Shown here piece after piece: positions 9,079 to 17,282 of a stretch of DNA of 64,000 nt. The position numbers were made by a program, and so were the translations under genes. Positions within the stretch are counted from its first letter, which is position 1. Each line of letters starts with the position of its first letter. Under the pieces are notes generated by a model. The model worked only from the letters and a program-made list of their open reading frames with translations, had not been told where the DNA came from and ran no database searches. The stretch is from Roseibium sediminicola (GTDB lineage Bacteria > Pseudomonadota > Alphaproteobacteria > Rhizobiales > Stappiaceae), in the NCBI RefSeq assembly GCF_023156505.1, contig NZ_JALNMJ010000006.1:62001-126000 (forward strand), read 5' to 3'.

Positions 9079-9381
9079 ATGAGCAACATTGATCTGAAAC
9101 CGAAACTGAAGCAGAAGACCAAGGTCCAGCGACCGAAGCTGTACAAGGTCATCCTGCTGAACGACGATTATACGCCGCGCGAATTCGTCGTTTTGATCCT
9201 GAAGGCCGAATTCCGGCTGGACATGGCCCAGGCGGAAGTGGTGATGCTGACCGCCCACCAAAAAGGGGCCTGTGTCGTCTCCGTCTATCCGCGAGACGTC
9301 GCCGAGACCAAAGCCACTAGGGCGATCGATGCCGCCGGTCAGCTCGGCTATCCGCTGCAATTCACCGTCGAGCCGGAATAG
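9079..9381 (+). CDS. clpS: ATP-dependent Clp protease adaptor ClpS (ClpS2-like)
   Basis: 100 residues from the ATG at 9079. The core 'PKLYKVILLNDDYTPREFV' is the ClpS signature: the NDD and the hydrophobic pocket bind destabilising N-terminal residues. The region up to 'AHQKGACVV' contacts the ClpA N-domain. ClpS delivers N-degron substrates to ClpAP. No clpA follows, whereas the main alphaproteobacterial clpS usually sits next to clpA. The 'ERPKLYKV..LNDDYTPREF'-like sequence and short N-terminus resemble ClpS2, the second adaptor described in Agrobacterium. That assignment is from memory and would need a tree. Confidence 0.9.
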   Translation: MSNIDLKPKLKQKTKVQRPKLYKVILLNDDYTPREFVVLILKAEFRLDMAQAEVVMLTAHQKGACVVSVYPRDVAETKATRAIDAAGQLGYPLQFTVEPE

Positions 9382-9653
9382 ATTTTCCAAATTTTGGTTG
9401 CTGAACTGATCCGATCCTCGTCGGATCACGCTTTGCGCGAATGCACCGACCTTCCGCTCCCGCTCCGGCCAAGCAAATCGCGAGCCGGGATCGGGGGCTT
9501 CTCACGCCTGTTGATGGTCCCCACTTCTCAGCAAATCTCTTGGCTCCCCGATCTCGGATCTTCGCTGCGCTGCGTCCGGGATGACGGCTTGCGAGGTGAT
9601 CGCATGGTTTTACCTGCGCGGCGTCCCGGCGCGCACTGGCACGAATTCTGCTG
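9382..9653. repeat. Intergenic palindromic sequence, no gene
   Basis: Contains a perfect inverted repeat TGATCCGA / TCGGATCA (9407-9414, 9421-9428). Further along is a looser pair (gatcgggggctt ... gctccccgatc) and a 'ccgggatgac' end typical of the short palindromic elements seen elsewhere in this window. The first stem might serve as a terminator for clpS but has no T-run. Confidence 0.5.
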
Positions 9654-10709
9654 ATGATGCAATCAGATGCTGCATTTATCGGGAATTGTGCCAATATGAA
9701 ACATTGTGCAAATTCAGTTGCTCCGAAACAGAACATTTCCTTTCGCAAGGTTGTCGTAACCGGCGGTCTGGGTTTTATCGGGTCGCGTGTTTTCAAGCGG
9801 ATTGCCCGGATGAACACCGTCGAACAGGCGGTCGTGCTGGATTGTGTTTCCTATGCGGCTGATTTCCGCAGACTGGCCCCGGCCAGTGAGGCGGGCGACC
9901 TGCCTGTCATCCGCGGCGACATCCGCTGCGAAATCGATGTGGCCGCAGCGCTTCATGAAGCCGACGCCGTCATTCATCTGGCCGCGGAAACCCATGTGCC
10001 GCGCTCCTTTTCCGAGCCGGAACATTTCTTCGACGTCAATGTCAACGGCACAGAGACCTTGCTGAAAGGCGCTCAGGAGGCCGGTGTGAAACATTTCATT
10101 CACATCAGCACCGATGAGGTCTATGGCCCGGTGACCGACGATGTCCGAGAGAACGCCCCATTGCGGCCGACCTCGCCCTATGCCGTCTCCAAGGCCATGG
10201 CGGAAGAGGCGGTGATGATGGCTTCGCAAAACGGACTGAAGGCCACCATTCTGCGGCCGACCAACGCCATCGGGACCGGACAACACCCGGAAAAATTGTT
10301 TCCGCGCTTTGTGATGCGCGCCCTTCAGGGACAACGGTTGACCATTGAAGGCACAGGCAGACAGGAGCGGACGTTCCTGCCGGTCGGCGATCTTGCTGCG
10401 GCGATCGGTCTGATCCTGAGTAACTCGGGCGAAGACCGGCTGTCGATCTTCAACGTCTCCGGCGAGGAGGATCTGTCGGTGCTGGAGGTGGCGCGGCGCG
10501 TCTTTGAGGTGACCGGCAAGAACACCGGACTTCATTTCGTACGTGACCGGACCAGGAACGATGCGGCCTATCGCATCGACGACACAAAGCTTCGCGGTCT
10601 GGGCTACCGCCAGAAAAGCGCCGTCGATCAGGAGCTCAAGGCCATTCATGCGGAATTCAGCGCGCGGGTCCGCCGTCAGGCGGGGCAGTCACAAGCAGGG
10701 GCGGCATGA
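9654..10709 (+). CDS. NAD-dependent epimerase/dehydratase (dTDP-glucose 4,6-dehydratase-like)
   Basis: 351 residues, extended short-chain dehydrogenase. The Rossmann motif GGLGFIGS is at about 38-45. 'HLAAETHVPRSF' and 'ISTDEVYGP' hold the dehydratase-type Ser/Thr-Asp-Glu triad that distinguishes 4,6-dehydratases from simple epimerases. The catalytic YAVSK follows, and 'RPTNAIGTGQHPEKLFPRF' resembles RmlB. It probably makes a 4-keto-6-deoxy nucleotide sugar; the exact nucleotide cannot be read. The last bases overlap the aminotransferase ATG (ATGA), so the product may be handed on directly. The start is uncertain: ATG at 9654 or 9696, neither with a strong ribosome site. Confidence 0.8.
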   Translation: MMQSDAAFIGNCANMKHCANSVAPKQNISFRKVVVTGGLGFIGSRVFKRIARMNTVEQAVVLDCVSYAADFRRLAPASEAGDLPVIRGDIRCEIDVAAALHEADAVIHLAAETHVPRSFSEPEHFFDVNVNGTETLLKGAQEAGVKHFIHISTDEVYGPVTDDVRENAPLRPTSPYAVSKAMAEEAVMMASQNGLKATILRPTNAIGTGQHPEKLFPRFVMRALQGQRLTIEGTGRQERTFLPVGDLAAAIGLILSNSGEDRLSIFNVSGEEDLSVLEVARRVFEVTGKNTGLHFVRDRTRNDAAYRIDDTKLRGLGYRQKSAVDQELKAIHAEFSARVRRQAGQSQAGAA

Positions 10710-11851
10710 TGCTGGACAGGCCGGTTGGGCAAGAGCCGATCCGCTTTCACGCCCCCCATATGCCGCCGTCCACCTATGACGCGGTTGCCTCCGCGCTCGG
10801 CAGCAAACACCTGCGCGCCGGTGGACGCTTCTCCCGCAAGGCCAGAGCACTTGTCGGTGCCCATGTCGGTCATGACCGGGTGTTCCTGACCAATTCCTGC
10901 ACCTCGGCGCTCGAGGTCGCGGCTCTGGCGCTTGATCTCGGTCCCGAGGACGAGATCATCGTTCCGTCCTTCACCTTCTGCGCCACGGCGACCGCCTTCG
11001 CGCGCAAGGGCGCGCGGATTGTCCTGGCCGATATCGATCCAAATACCATGATGGTGAGCGCGGAGACGATTGCGGCGCGGATCACCAACCGGACCCGCGC
11101 CGTGGTGGTGGTACATTACGGCGGCGCAGCAGCGCGGATGGACGGGATCACCGCGCTGTGCGCGCACCACGGCATTGCCGTTGTTGAGGACGCCGCCCAG
11201 GCCTTCGGCTCGAAACAGACCGGCCGGGCGGTCGGCACGGCAGGGCTCTTTGCTGCCTATTCCTTTCATGAAACCAAGATCATCAGCAGCGGCCATGGCG
11301 GCGCCCTGGTGGTGAACAGTGACAAACCGGTGCTGCGGGAGCGGGTCGAGGAGCTGTTGGCACGTGGCACCAATTATCCCGCTTTCGCGCGCAGGGAAGT
11401 CAGCCACTATGAGTGGACGTCAGTCTCCTCCAGTTTCGAGATGCCCGACCTGAACGCGGCACTGCTTTACGGTCAGCTCAAGCACACAAGGGAAATCCTT
11501 TTCAAAAGCCGGGCTATCTGGGCCTTTTACGAAAAACGGTTGAACCGGCTGCCCGTGACCATCCTGCGTCCGGATGAAGCGACACAGACGAACGGGTATT
11601 CCTTTGCCTTTCTCTGCGCCGACAGGAGTTGTGCGCGGCGCATTCTGGAAAAAAGCGAGCAGCTCGGATTGGGCCTGCAGTCGCATTACAAACCCCTGCA
11701 TCTGTCGCGATTTGCTGGCCAGATCCTGGCGGGCCATTGTCCCGCGGCGTCTGACAGCTGGGAGCGGCTGATCCGCCTGCCGGTGCACATGGACCTTTGC
11801 GCCGAGGACGCCGGACGGATCTGCGATTTCCTGACGTCCGAATTGGGATGA
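10706..11851 (+). CDS. DegT/DnrJ/EryC1/StrS sugar aminotransferase, WecE-like
   Basis: 381 residues, PLP-dependent fold. Lys191 in 'YSFHETKIISSGHGG' is the Schiff-base lysine. 'LTNSCTSALEVAALAL' and 'VEDAAQAFGSK' are cofactor-binding blocks. The start 'GSKHLRAGGRFSRKARALV' and the active-site region match WecE/RffA, which converts dTDP-4-keto-6-deoxyglucose to dTDP-4-amino-4,6-dideoxygalactose. The gene overlaps the 4,6-dehydratase-like gene by four bases, consistent with consecutive steps. The amino sugar probably enters a surface glycan. The gene ends only six bases before the convergent sugar transferase stop. Confidence 0.88.
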   Translation: MMLDRPVGQEPIRFHAPHMPPSTYDAVASALGSKHLRAGGRFSRKARALVGAHVGHDRVFLTNSCTSALEVAALALDLGPEDEIIVPSFTFCATATAFARKGARIVLADIDPNTMMVSAETIAARITNRTRAVVVVHYGGAAARMDGITALCAHHGIAVVEDAAQAFGSKQTGRAVGTAGLFAAYSFHETKIISSGHGGALVVNSDKPVLRERVEELLARGTNYPAFARREVSHYEWTSVSSSFEMPDLNAALLYGQLKHTREILFKSRAIWAFYEKRLNRLPVTILRPDEATQTNGYSFAFLCADRSCARRILEKSEQLGLGLQSHYKPLHLSRFAGQILAGHCPAASDSWERLIRLPVHMDLCAEDAGRICDFLTSELG

Positions 11852-11857
11852 ACTGCC

Positions 11858-12472
11858 TTATTCGCGGTGTTTTTCCGAGCCCAGCCGCTTAAGCAAAAGA
11901 GACGCGGTTCCCAGGATCAGGTGCAGATTGGCGCGCGCCGTTTCCTGGCGAAAATAGGCTGTGTCGAGCGCCAGACGGGTCGGCAGGATATCCCGTGCAT
12001 AGGCTGTTTCCGGATCGGCCGCATTTTCCAGCAGTCGCACATTCTTCATGGCCCAGAGCGTGCCCGGACTGAAAAGCCCGGGCATGTATTCCAGCGACCT
12101 GCGCATCTCGTCATCATAAGAGCGCGCGACGATGCCGGGATCTTCAGGCCGGGGGCCGAAAAACGTCATGTCGCCGGATAAGATGTTGAAGAGCTGCGGC
12201 AGTTCATCGAGCTTGGCATTGCGCAGAAAACGACCGAGACCGGTTACACGGTCGTCGCCTACCGCCGCGATCGGGCTGTCTCCCGGCTGTTTCGTTCGCA
12301 TTGTGCGGAACTTCACCATGCGAAACGACTGACCGTTCCGGCCGACCCGCCGGGCGAGGTAAAACGGCGGTTGCCGGTCGGCAATCCAGACCAGCAAGGC
12401 CAGCCCCGCGAGGAGCGGCGCCAGCAGAACCAGCAGGGTGGCGGCGGAGACCTGTGTCGCAAAAGGCATCAT
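11858..12472 (-). CDS. Bacterial sugar transferase (PglC-type phosphoglycosyl transferase)
   Basis: 204 residues. One N-terminal hydrophobic segment (about 8-30) works as the re-entrant membrane helix. It is followed by 'VGRNGQSFRMVKFRTM', 'RFLRNAKLDELPQLFNIL' (the Asp-Glu catalytic dyad) and 'SGDMTFFGPRPEDP', all hallmarks of monotopic phosphoglycosyl transferases. These transfer a sugar phosphate from UDP-sugar to undecaprenyl phosphate, starting glycan assembly. The usual N-terminal 'KR.FD' block before the membrane helix is missing, so the annotated start may be late or the protein slightly shortened. Convergent with the aminotransferase; likely the initiating enzyme of the same glycan. 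Confidence 0.85.
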   Translation of the reverse strand: MMPFATQVSAATLLVLLAPLLAGLALLVWIADRQPPFYLARRVGRNGQSFRMVKFRTMRTKQPGDSPIAAVGDDRVTGLGRFLRNAKLDELPQLFNILSGDMTFFGPRPEDPGIVARSYDDEMRRSLEYMPGLFSPGTLWAMKNVRLLENAADPETAYARDILPTRLALDTAYFRQETARANLHLILGTASLLLKRLGSEKHRE

Positions 12473-12505
12473 GGAACGGCTGAAGACAAGGGATCGAACG
12501 GCGGG

Positions 12506-12545
12506 ATGAAAAACAACGGCCCCGGTAAGGTCTGCCGGGGCCGTT
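12506..12545 (-). terminator. Terminator of the coiled-coil gene
   Basis: Arms 12515-12525 and 12535-12545 (AACGGCCCCGG / CCGGGGCCGTT) form an 11-bp perfect stem. On the minus strand the stem is followed by a T-rich stretch (plus-strand 12508-12513 is A-rich). Confidence 0.85.
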
Positions 12546-12586
12546 TCGAATTTTCAAATGGGGCCGGATCGGCCCCGGCCTCGGGG

Positions 12587-14071
12587 TCAGTCGCGCAGCT
12601 TGACGATCTTGTCGTCGCCGCCGCCCGGTGCATCATCGCCCGGGCCGTTGTCATCGTCGGAGCCGTCGGCGTCGATGTCCATCGGCTCGAATTCCGTCGG
12701 CAGCGGCTCGGTGATACCGAGTTCTGCCGCCAGATCGTTGCCTTCGGTCAGGCCGAGCTCTTCCGCAGGGCCCCGGCCTTCCATGGCCATCTGATAATTG
12801 GCGATGACGGATTTGAGCTGGACGATCTGCTCGTTGGCGGTGTCGACCTGGATCTTGTAGCGCTGCAGGCGCTTGTTTTCCTCGATGAGGTCTTCCAGGT
12901 TGTCTGCGAATTTCTGGTTCTGATTGCGCTGGTGGTTGAGGTCGGTCAGGGCCGAATTGTAGCGCAGGTTCACCTCGCGCAGCTTGGCGGTGGTCGCCAT
13001 CAGCTCGTTGCGGTCCTTCTCGTGGTTCTTCTGGGCGCTGTCGAGCAGGTGTTCGATTTCCTGCATGCGCTTCAGAAGATCGCGGCTGCGCTCTTTCAGC
13101 GCGGAATTCTCGCGCGCCATTTCCTGCAGCGACTGGGCGCCGATGCGGCGCTGCGACGACAGGTTCTCGATTTCGGAATTGAGCGCATAGACCTCGTTGT
13201 CGTGCTTGCGCTGTTCTTCCTCCAGGCGGGTCTTGGCATAGACCAGTTCCTGGTTGGCTACGTCCAGATGGGACTTCAGGTCGATATTGTCGTTGCGGAA
13301 CTCGCCGAGCTCGCGCTTGGCCGATTCCAGTTCGCTGGTGACCTGGTTGTTCTTGCGGACCTCGTCCTCGAGCAGCTTGGCGCTTTCGGAAAGGTTCTGC
13401 TGCAGTTCCTTTTCCCGGTGCCGGACGGCTTCCAGGTCCGAGCTCAGGCCCTCGGCGTGATTTTCCAGGGTCTCGAACTTGGCCTTTAGGTCGTTGAGCT
13501 TGCCGCTGAGATCGGCAACTTGCGAATTGGCCTCGACCAGCTTCGCGCTCTGGAGGCGGTATTCCTCGTTGACCTTCTTGTTGTTGTCGCGGATCGAGAC
13601 AATGTCGTTGCGCGCGGTTTCCAGCGCGGTGCGGGTCTCGGTTGCGCGCTTGCGCAGGGAATGGACTTCCGCCTGGGCGTCTTCCAGCTGGGTGGTCAGC
13701 GTCTTCACCTTGTGCTCGGCATCGAGCAGGTCGGTGGAGATCTTGGCGTTTTCCGATTTCAAGCGAACTTCGGTTTCGACGCTGGAACGCGAAGCTTCCA
13801 GGAATTCCGACATCATGCGGATCGAGGTCTGGCTTTCCGCGGCAAAGGCCTGCATCTGCTCGAAGGTCTGATTGAGCCCGCCGACCCGGGATTTCAATCC
13901 GTCCAGCAGGTTCATCTTTTCCTGCATCTTCAGGGCGAAAGGCGACAGGTGCTCGACATTGGTCTTTTCGGGCGCCACAACGGCGTCCTGCACTTCGTTT
14001 GCCTCTGTCCCGGTCTCGACCCGCTGCTCCTGGCCGTCACCCGGGCGCGAGGATTTCGAGAAAATGCCCAT
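12587..14071 (-). CDS. Long coiled-coil protein, crescentin-like filament candidate
   Basis: 494 residues, no signal peptide or membrane helix. A basic, short head (MGIFSKSSRPGDG) and a polar linker lead into an almost unbroken coiled coil, roughly residues 45-420. It is rich in Glu/Lys/Leu/Gln with heptads and few prolines. An acidic Asp/Gly tail ends in DDKIVKLRD. This layout (short basic head, ~400-residue rod, tail) and the length are like crescentin, the bacterial intermediate-filament-like protein of Caulobacter, whose head is also short and basic. Homology cannot be proved by eye because coiled coils look alike. A cytoskeletal or scaffold role is an inference. Good AGGAGA ribosome site, own terminator, lies beside glycan genes. 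Confidence 0.7.
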   Translation of the reverse strand: MGIFSKSSRPGDGQEQRVETGTEANEVQDAVVAPEKTNVEHLSPFALKMQEKMNLLDGLKSRVGGLNQTFEQMQAFAAESQTSIRMMSEFLEASRSSVETEVRLKSENAKISTDLLDAEHKVKTLTTQLEDAQAEVHSLRKRATETRTALETARNDIVSIRDNNKKVNEEYRLQSAKLVEANSQVADLSGKLNDLKAKFETLENHAEGLSSDLEAVRHREKELQQNLSESAKLLEDEVRKNNQVTSELESAKRELGEFRNDNIDLKSHLDVANQELVYAKTRLEEEQRKHDNEVYALNSEIENLSSQRRIGAQSLQEMARENSALKERSRDLLKRMQEIEHLLDSAQKNHEKDRNELMATTAKLREVNLRYNSALTDLNHQRNQNQKFADNLEDLIEENKRLQRYKIQVDTANEQIVQLKSVIANYQMAMEGRGPAEELGLTEGNDLAAELGITEPLPTEFEPMDIDADGSDDDNGPGDDAPGGGDDKIVKLRD

Positions 14072-14473
14072 TCCTGTCTCCTGACTTCCGCGCCGGCGCC
14101 GCCCGGCGAGAGATACGCAATACGTTTACGCTTTTTTAACCCATAAGGGCAGCCGGGTTCAACGACTCAGCGTACATGGCCGCCACAATACATTGGGAAG
14201 TGTTACCCCCAAAAGACAGATATCCCCGGCATTTTAGCGGAATTGCGCCTATGGTTAACGGCGTTCACCCACTTAAGCGTGTCGGAAAAAAATCGCATTC
14301 TTTGCTTGTGTCGTCCTGTCGGGGAGGTGGTGCCGCATTCACAGTTAAACTACGACGTGAAAATTCTCGGATCTTTTAAGAAATTCATAAGTAGTGTTAC
14401 TGCAAGTCATTGATCTTTTTCTAGTTCGACGGCATCCTTTTTAAGTTGCTGGTTCCGTGTCAGGAGACCCGCC
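14072..14473. other. Divergent intergenic region, no gene
   Basis: 402 bases between the divergent coiled-coil gene and a cysteine-rich protein gene. It turns A/T-rich toward 14350-14450 and probably holds both promoters. No convincing regulator site or small gene could be seen. Confidence 0.5.
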
Positions 14474-15061
14474 ATGAATGAGCTTTCTCAACGACTTGAA
14501 TCCTGCCGGCGAAAATTCGGTCATTGCCCGAGATGCATGCGCGTCGCATTCTGGGTAGCTTTCGCATGCCTTGGCGGAATGGCGCTTGCCATAGCGGCCG
14601 GTGCGGCCCAGGTGGCGGTGCTCCTCGGCCTGGCGGGCCTGGCGCTCGCGTTCCTCAGCCTGGCGCATATCATGAGTTACGCCCTGCGCAGGACACGGAT
14701 GGTTGCGCGCGCTGCCACCGGACGCATCGTTCCGGTCGGGGATCACGCCGTTCTGCCGATCCCTGCAAGGGCTTCCGTCGCAGGGCTCTCACGGCGCCGG
14801 ATGATGACGCTGATCTGCCATTATGCCGGGCTGGCGGCCATGGCTTCGATCGGTCTGCCGACACGTGCCCGGGCCGATTGCGGCGATTGCGCCGCCACCT
14901 ATGGCTCCGGCTATCTCGACTGCATTACCTATTACTGCAACGACATCGGCCAGACCTGCTGCCCGCCAGGCTATCCTTATCTGAACCATTGCGATTGCAC
15001 CTGTTACGACGGCACAGGCTTCGACTGCGGCAGCTATTCCAACTGCAATTACTGCGGTTAA
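14474..15061 (+). CDS. Two-part cysteine-rich envelope protein with DUF3624-like head
   Basis: 195 residues. The head (1-70) has a CxxC (FGHCPRCM) followed by two hydrophobic helices and resembles DUF3624. A linker then leads to SRRRMMTLICHYAGLAAMAS, a Tat-like or internal signal-anchor motif, and a signal-peptidase-like RARA-DC junction near residue 134. The last ~62 residues carry twelve cysteines (ADCGDC, YYC, TCCPPGYPY, HCDCTC, NCNYC) with Gly/Tyr/Asn. This looks like a disulfide-rich or metal-binding domain exported to the periplasm or beyond. Start supported by AGGAGA. The next gene, also small and secreted, begins 90 bases later. I do not recognise the whole architecture. Confidence 0.75.
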   Translation: MNELSQRLESCRRKFGHCPRCMRVAFWVAFACLGGMALAIAAGAAQVAVLLGLAGLALAFLSLAHIMSYALRRTRMVARAATGRIVPVGDHAVLPIPARASVAGLSRRRMMTLICHYAGLAAMASIGLPTRARADCGDCAATYGSGYLDCITYYCNDIGQTCCPPGYPYLNHCDCTCYDGTGFDCGSYSNCNYCG

Positions 15062-15151
15062 TAGCGGTGTCCGGTTGACGGCGCCGCTTGCGCGCGCCTG
15101 AAATGGGGACCGGCGCCTATGCGCTTTCCCTAGATCCCGCCGGAGGACTTC

Positions 15152-15511
15152 ATGCGACTCCTTTTTGCACCGACCCTGCTTTGTCTCGCCCTGGGCTGCG
15201 CGCCCGCATCCGCCTATCAGCAGTTCCTGACCTACCGGATCGCCGGCAAGGACATTCTGTCGGTTACCCTGGCGCCGCATGTCGATGAGGATCCAGCGGC
15301 CATGACGCTGAAGCTGCGCCCGGGGGCAAACCAGGCGGACGAGATCCTGATCGAGTCCGACGGCGGCCTCGATGATTGCAGGACGGAACTGGAGTACATC
15401 ATCGGCTCCAAGGACGGTTATGCGGAGATCGTCATCGACGTGAACGCCCAGACCATGAACGGTGTCCTGGTCCTGCAATGCGCGACATTTCAGGGGCTGT
15501 TCGGGGAGTGA
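15152..15511 (+). CDS. Small secreted protein of unknown function
   Basis: 119 residues with a clear signal peptide (MRLLFAPTLLCLALGCAPAS, cleavage near ASA-YQ), although the 'ALGC' could also be a weak lipobox. The mature part is short, beta-rich and acidic, with two cysteines that may pair. Strong CGGAGG ribosome site before the ATG at 15152. It follows the cysteine-rich gene on the same strand and may be co-transcribed. No family recognised. Confidence 0.7.
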   Translation: MRLLFAPTLLCLALGCAPASAYQQFLTYRIAGKDILSVTLAPHVDEDPAAMTLKLRPGANQADEILIESDGGLDDCRTELEYIIGSKDGYAEIVIDVNAQTMNGVLVLQCATFQGLFGE

Positions 15512-15840
15512 GGGGGCGGCGGTAATGCCGGATCAAGGGACTGCCGCGCTGGCAATCTCTTCAGCGGTCATCCCCGACGTGCGCAGTGCCGGGATGACCG
15601 CGGTAAGGAGGTCAGGCGTGCCCTCCTCACGGCAGTCATCCCCGATAAGCGGAGCGCAGATCGGGGACCCATTGGTTCCTGAGACTTGGAGAACGCGCAG
15701 GGCGCGCGGATCGGTACTGCACCATACAGATTACCTGCCGGAATGCGACGTGGAATGAGTCCCGGCTCAGGGCCGGGATGACCATGGAGGGGAAGCGGGC
15801 TCTTTGCCCTGAGCAGTCAACCCGCAAAACCGCAAATCCC
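15512..15840. repeat. Intergenic palindromic repeat cluster, no gene
   Basis: Holds at least three inverted repeats of one type. The first has a perfect stem GCGGTCATCCC / GGGATGACCGC (15564-15574 and 15591-15601). The second is gtcatccccgat...atcggggac, near 15636-15670. The third is a cccggct...gccggg element near 15760-15780. Such GTCATCCC-bordered palindromes also occur near 9.5 and 46.9 kb. Confidence 0.7.
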
Positions 15841-17043
15841 TCAATCGCCCATTTCGTCGATGGTCCAGTTGAGCGGCCAGCCTTCGGGCGGGCCTGTGAC
15901 GCCGTCGCAGCTGCTCTTTTCCAGATATTCGACTAGAATGTAATTGCCGCTCTCCGCCTCGACCTCGTGGCGTTCGAAAGTGCCGCAATCGTAATTCGGC
16001 GAATAATAGGTGGTGCCGGTGACCTGGCCGCTGGAAGGGTCATAGAAGAGATTGTTGACCAGCGCATGATTGGGCTGGTTGAAGCCCGGTGGGGTCTCGA
16101 ATTCCTTCCACTCGTCCAGCGACGGATTGAAGGGAATATGGGTCGCCATGTAGTAGGGCACATTGGCGTCGGCCATCTGGCAGGGCACGATCCAGGTCTC
16201 CACGTCGCCTTCGGCAAAATAGGTCGCGCCGAAGGCCGGGACGGTCTCTTCCAGCTGACAATCCAGGGTGCGATAGCCCATCATCTGGATCTCGTCCGGG
16301 ATTTCGTTCACCGCATAAACCTGCCCCTGCGGGCCGCGATCGAGGCCGCTGTTGTTGGTCTCCTGCGACGGCATGATCGGTGGCGGCAGATCGTCCACCG
16401 GGGCGGCCGCCGCTGAGTCTGAAGCCGTATCCGGTGCGGGGGCGGGCGGTGCCGCCGCCGGAGCCGAGGCGACGGAAGGCGCCGCGATGCCGGTGCTTTC
16501 CCCGGCGGGCAGGCCGCCCCAGGCAACAATGGCATCGGTGCGGCCGATGCGGCCCTGCTCGCTGTCGATCTTCAGAAGTGCGTGAGTGAGACCTTTCAGC
16601 GAGATTTCATAGGTCAGCGTGCCGGTGCTGCCGCCGAATTCGATCTGGATCGCAGCCTCTTCGCCCATGCGCAGCTTTTCCATGAGGTCCCGGTCGGCAT
16701 CGCCGCCGAAGGTCATCTCGTTGCCCTTGTAGACCTTCGAGACCTTGCCGAAATAGCCGTAATTGTCCTCTTCCAGGCTTTCGATCTCGATGCGTGCCGG
16801 CAAACCTTCCGACAGCGTCGTGGTCGGGTCGAAGGTGACATAGACATCGCCGTCCGCCTTGGCGCTGCGCTCGATCTTCAGGCGGAAGTCTTCGCCGTTG
16901 GAGGCGTCGCCCTCGGTCTCCGCGATGCAGTAATTCTTGGCATTGCAGGAGACCGACCAGTCACCGAAACCGGTCCTGGCCAGTTCGGCCGCGGCTGGGG
17001 TGACCGTCAGTCCTCCCATCAGAACAGATAAAACAAATCGCAT
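15841..17043 (-). CDS. DUF1176 secreted protein, second paralogue
   Basis: 400 residues from the ATG at 17043, preceded by AGAGGG; a GTG two codons earlier is less likely. Signal peptide to about 'TPAAA-EL', then the family motif 'TGFGDWSVSCNAKNYCIAE'. A Pro/Ala-rich linker (about 200-240) separates N- and C-terminal halves. The C-terminal half has cysteines in 'LDCQLEE', 'IVPCQM', 'YDCGTFERHEV' and 'KSSCDG'. Compared with the paralogue at 1322 it is longer because of this linker. Periplasmic or secreted, function unknown. Divergent from the caspase-fold gene at 17283. Confidence 0.82.
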   Translation of the reverse strand: MRFVLSVLMGGLTVTPAAAELARTGFGDWSVSCNAKNYCIAETEGDASNGEDFRLKIERSAKADGDVYVTFDPTTTLSEGLPARIEIESLEEDNYGYFGKVSKVYKGNEMTFGGDADRDLMEKLRMGEEAAIQIEFGGSTGTLTYEISLKGLTHALLKIDSEQGRIGRTDAIVAWGGLPAGESTGIAAPSVASAPAAAPPAPAPDTASDSAAAAPVDDLPPPIMPSQETNNSGLDRGPQGQVYAVNEIPDEIQMMGYRTLDCQLEETVPAFGATYFAEGDVETWIVPCQMADANVPYYMATHIPFNPSLDEWKEFETPPGFNQPNHALVNNLFYDPSSGQVTGTTYYSPNYDCGTFERHEVEAESGNYILVEYLEKSSCDGVTGPPEGWPLNWTIDEMGD

Positions 17044-17282
17044 AAGCACCCTCTTCCCCGGACGGTGCCGTTGGCGGCGCCGTCAGATCTCAACCCGGAC
17101 CGTATCGCCGGTCCTCTTTTCCAGATTAGTCAACCGTTACAATGGCGTGGGCTTCGGGGAAGTCAATGAATACCTTGGAGGCAGGAAAGCGTTTCTGACC
17201 TAGCGTCATTTTGTGCGGGGGGCGGGTTTTCCGTGTAGACTACCGGTTCGTGGACTGAAGCGAAACCAAAAGCGTGGTGCTC

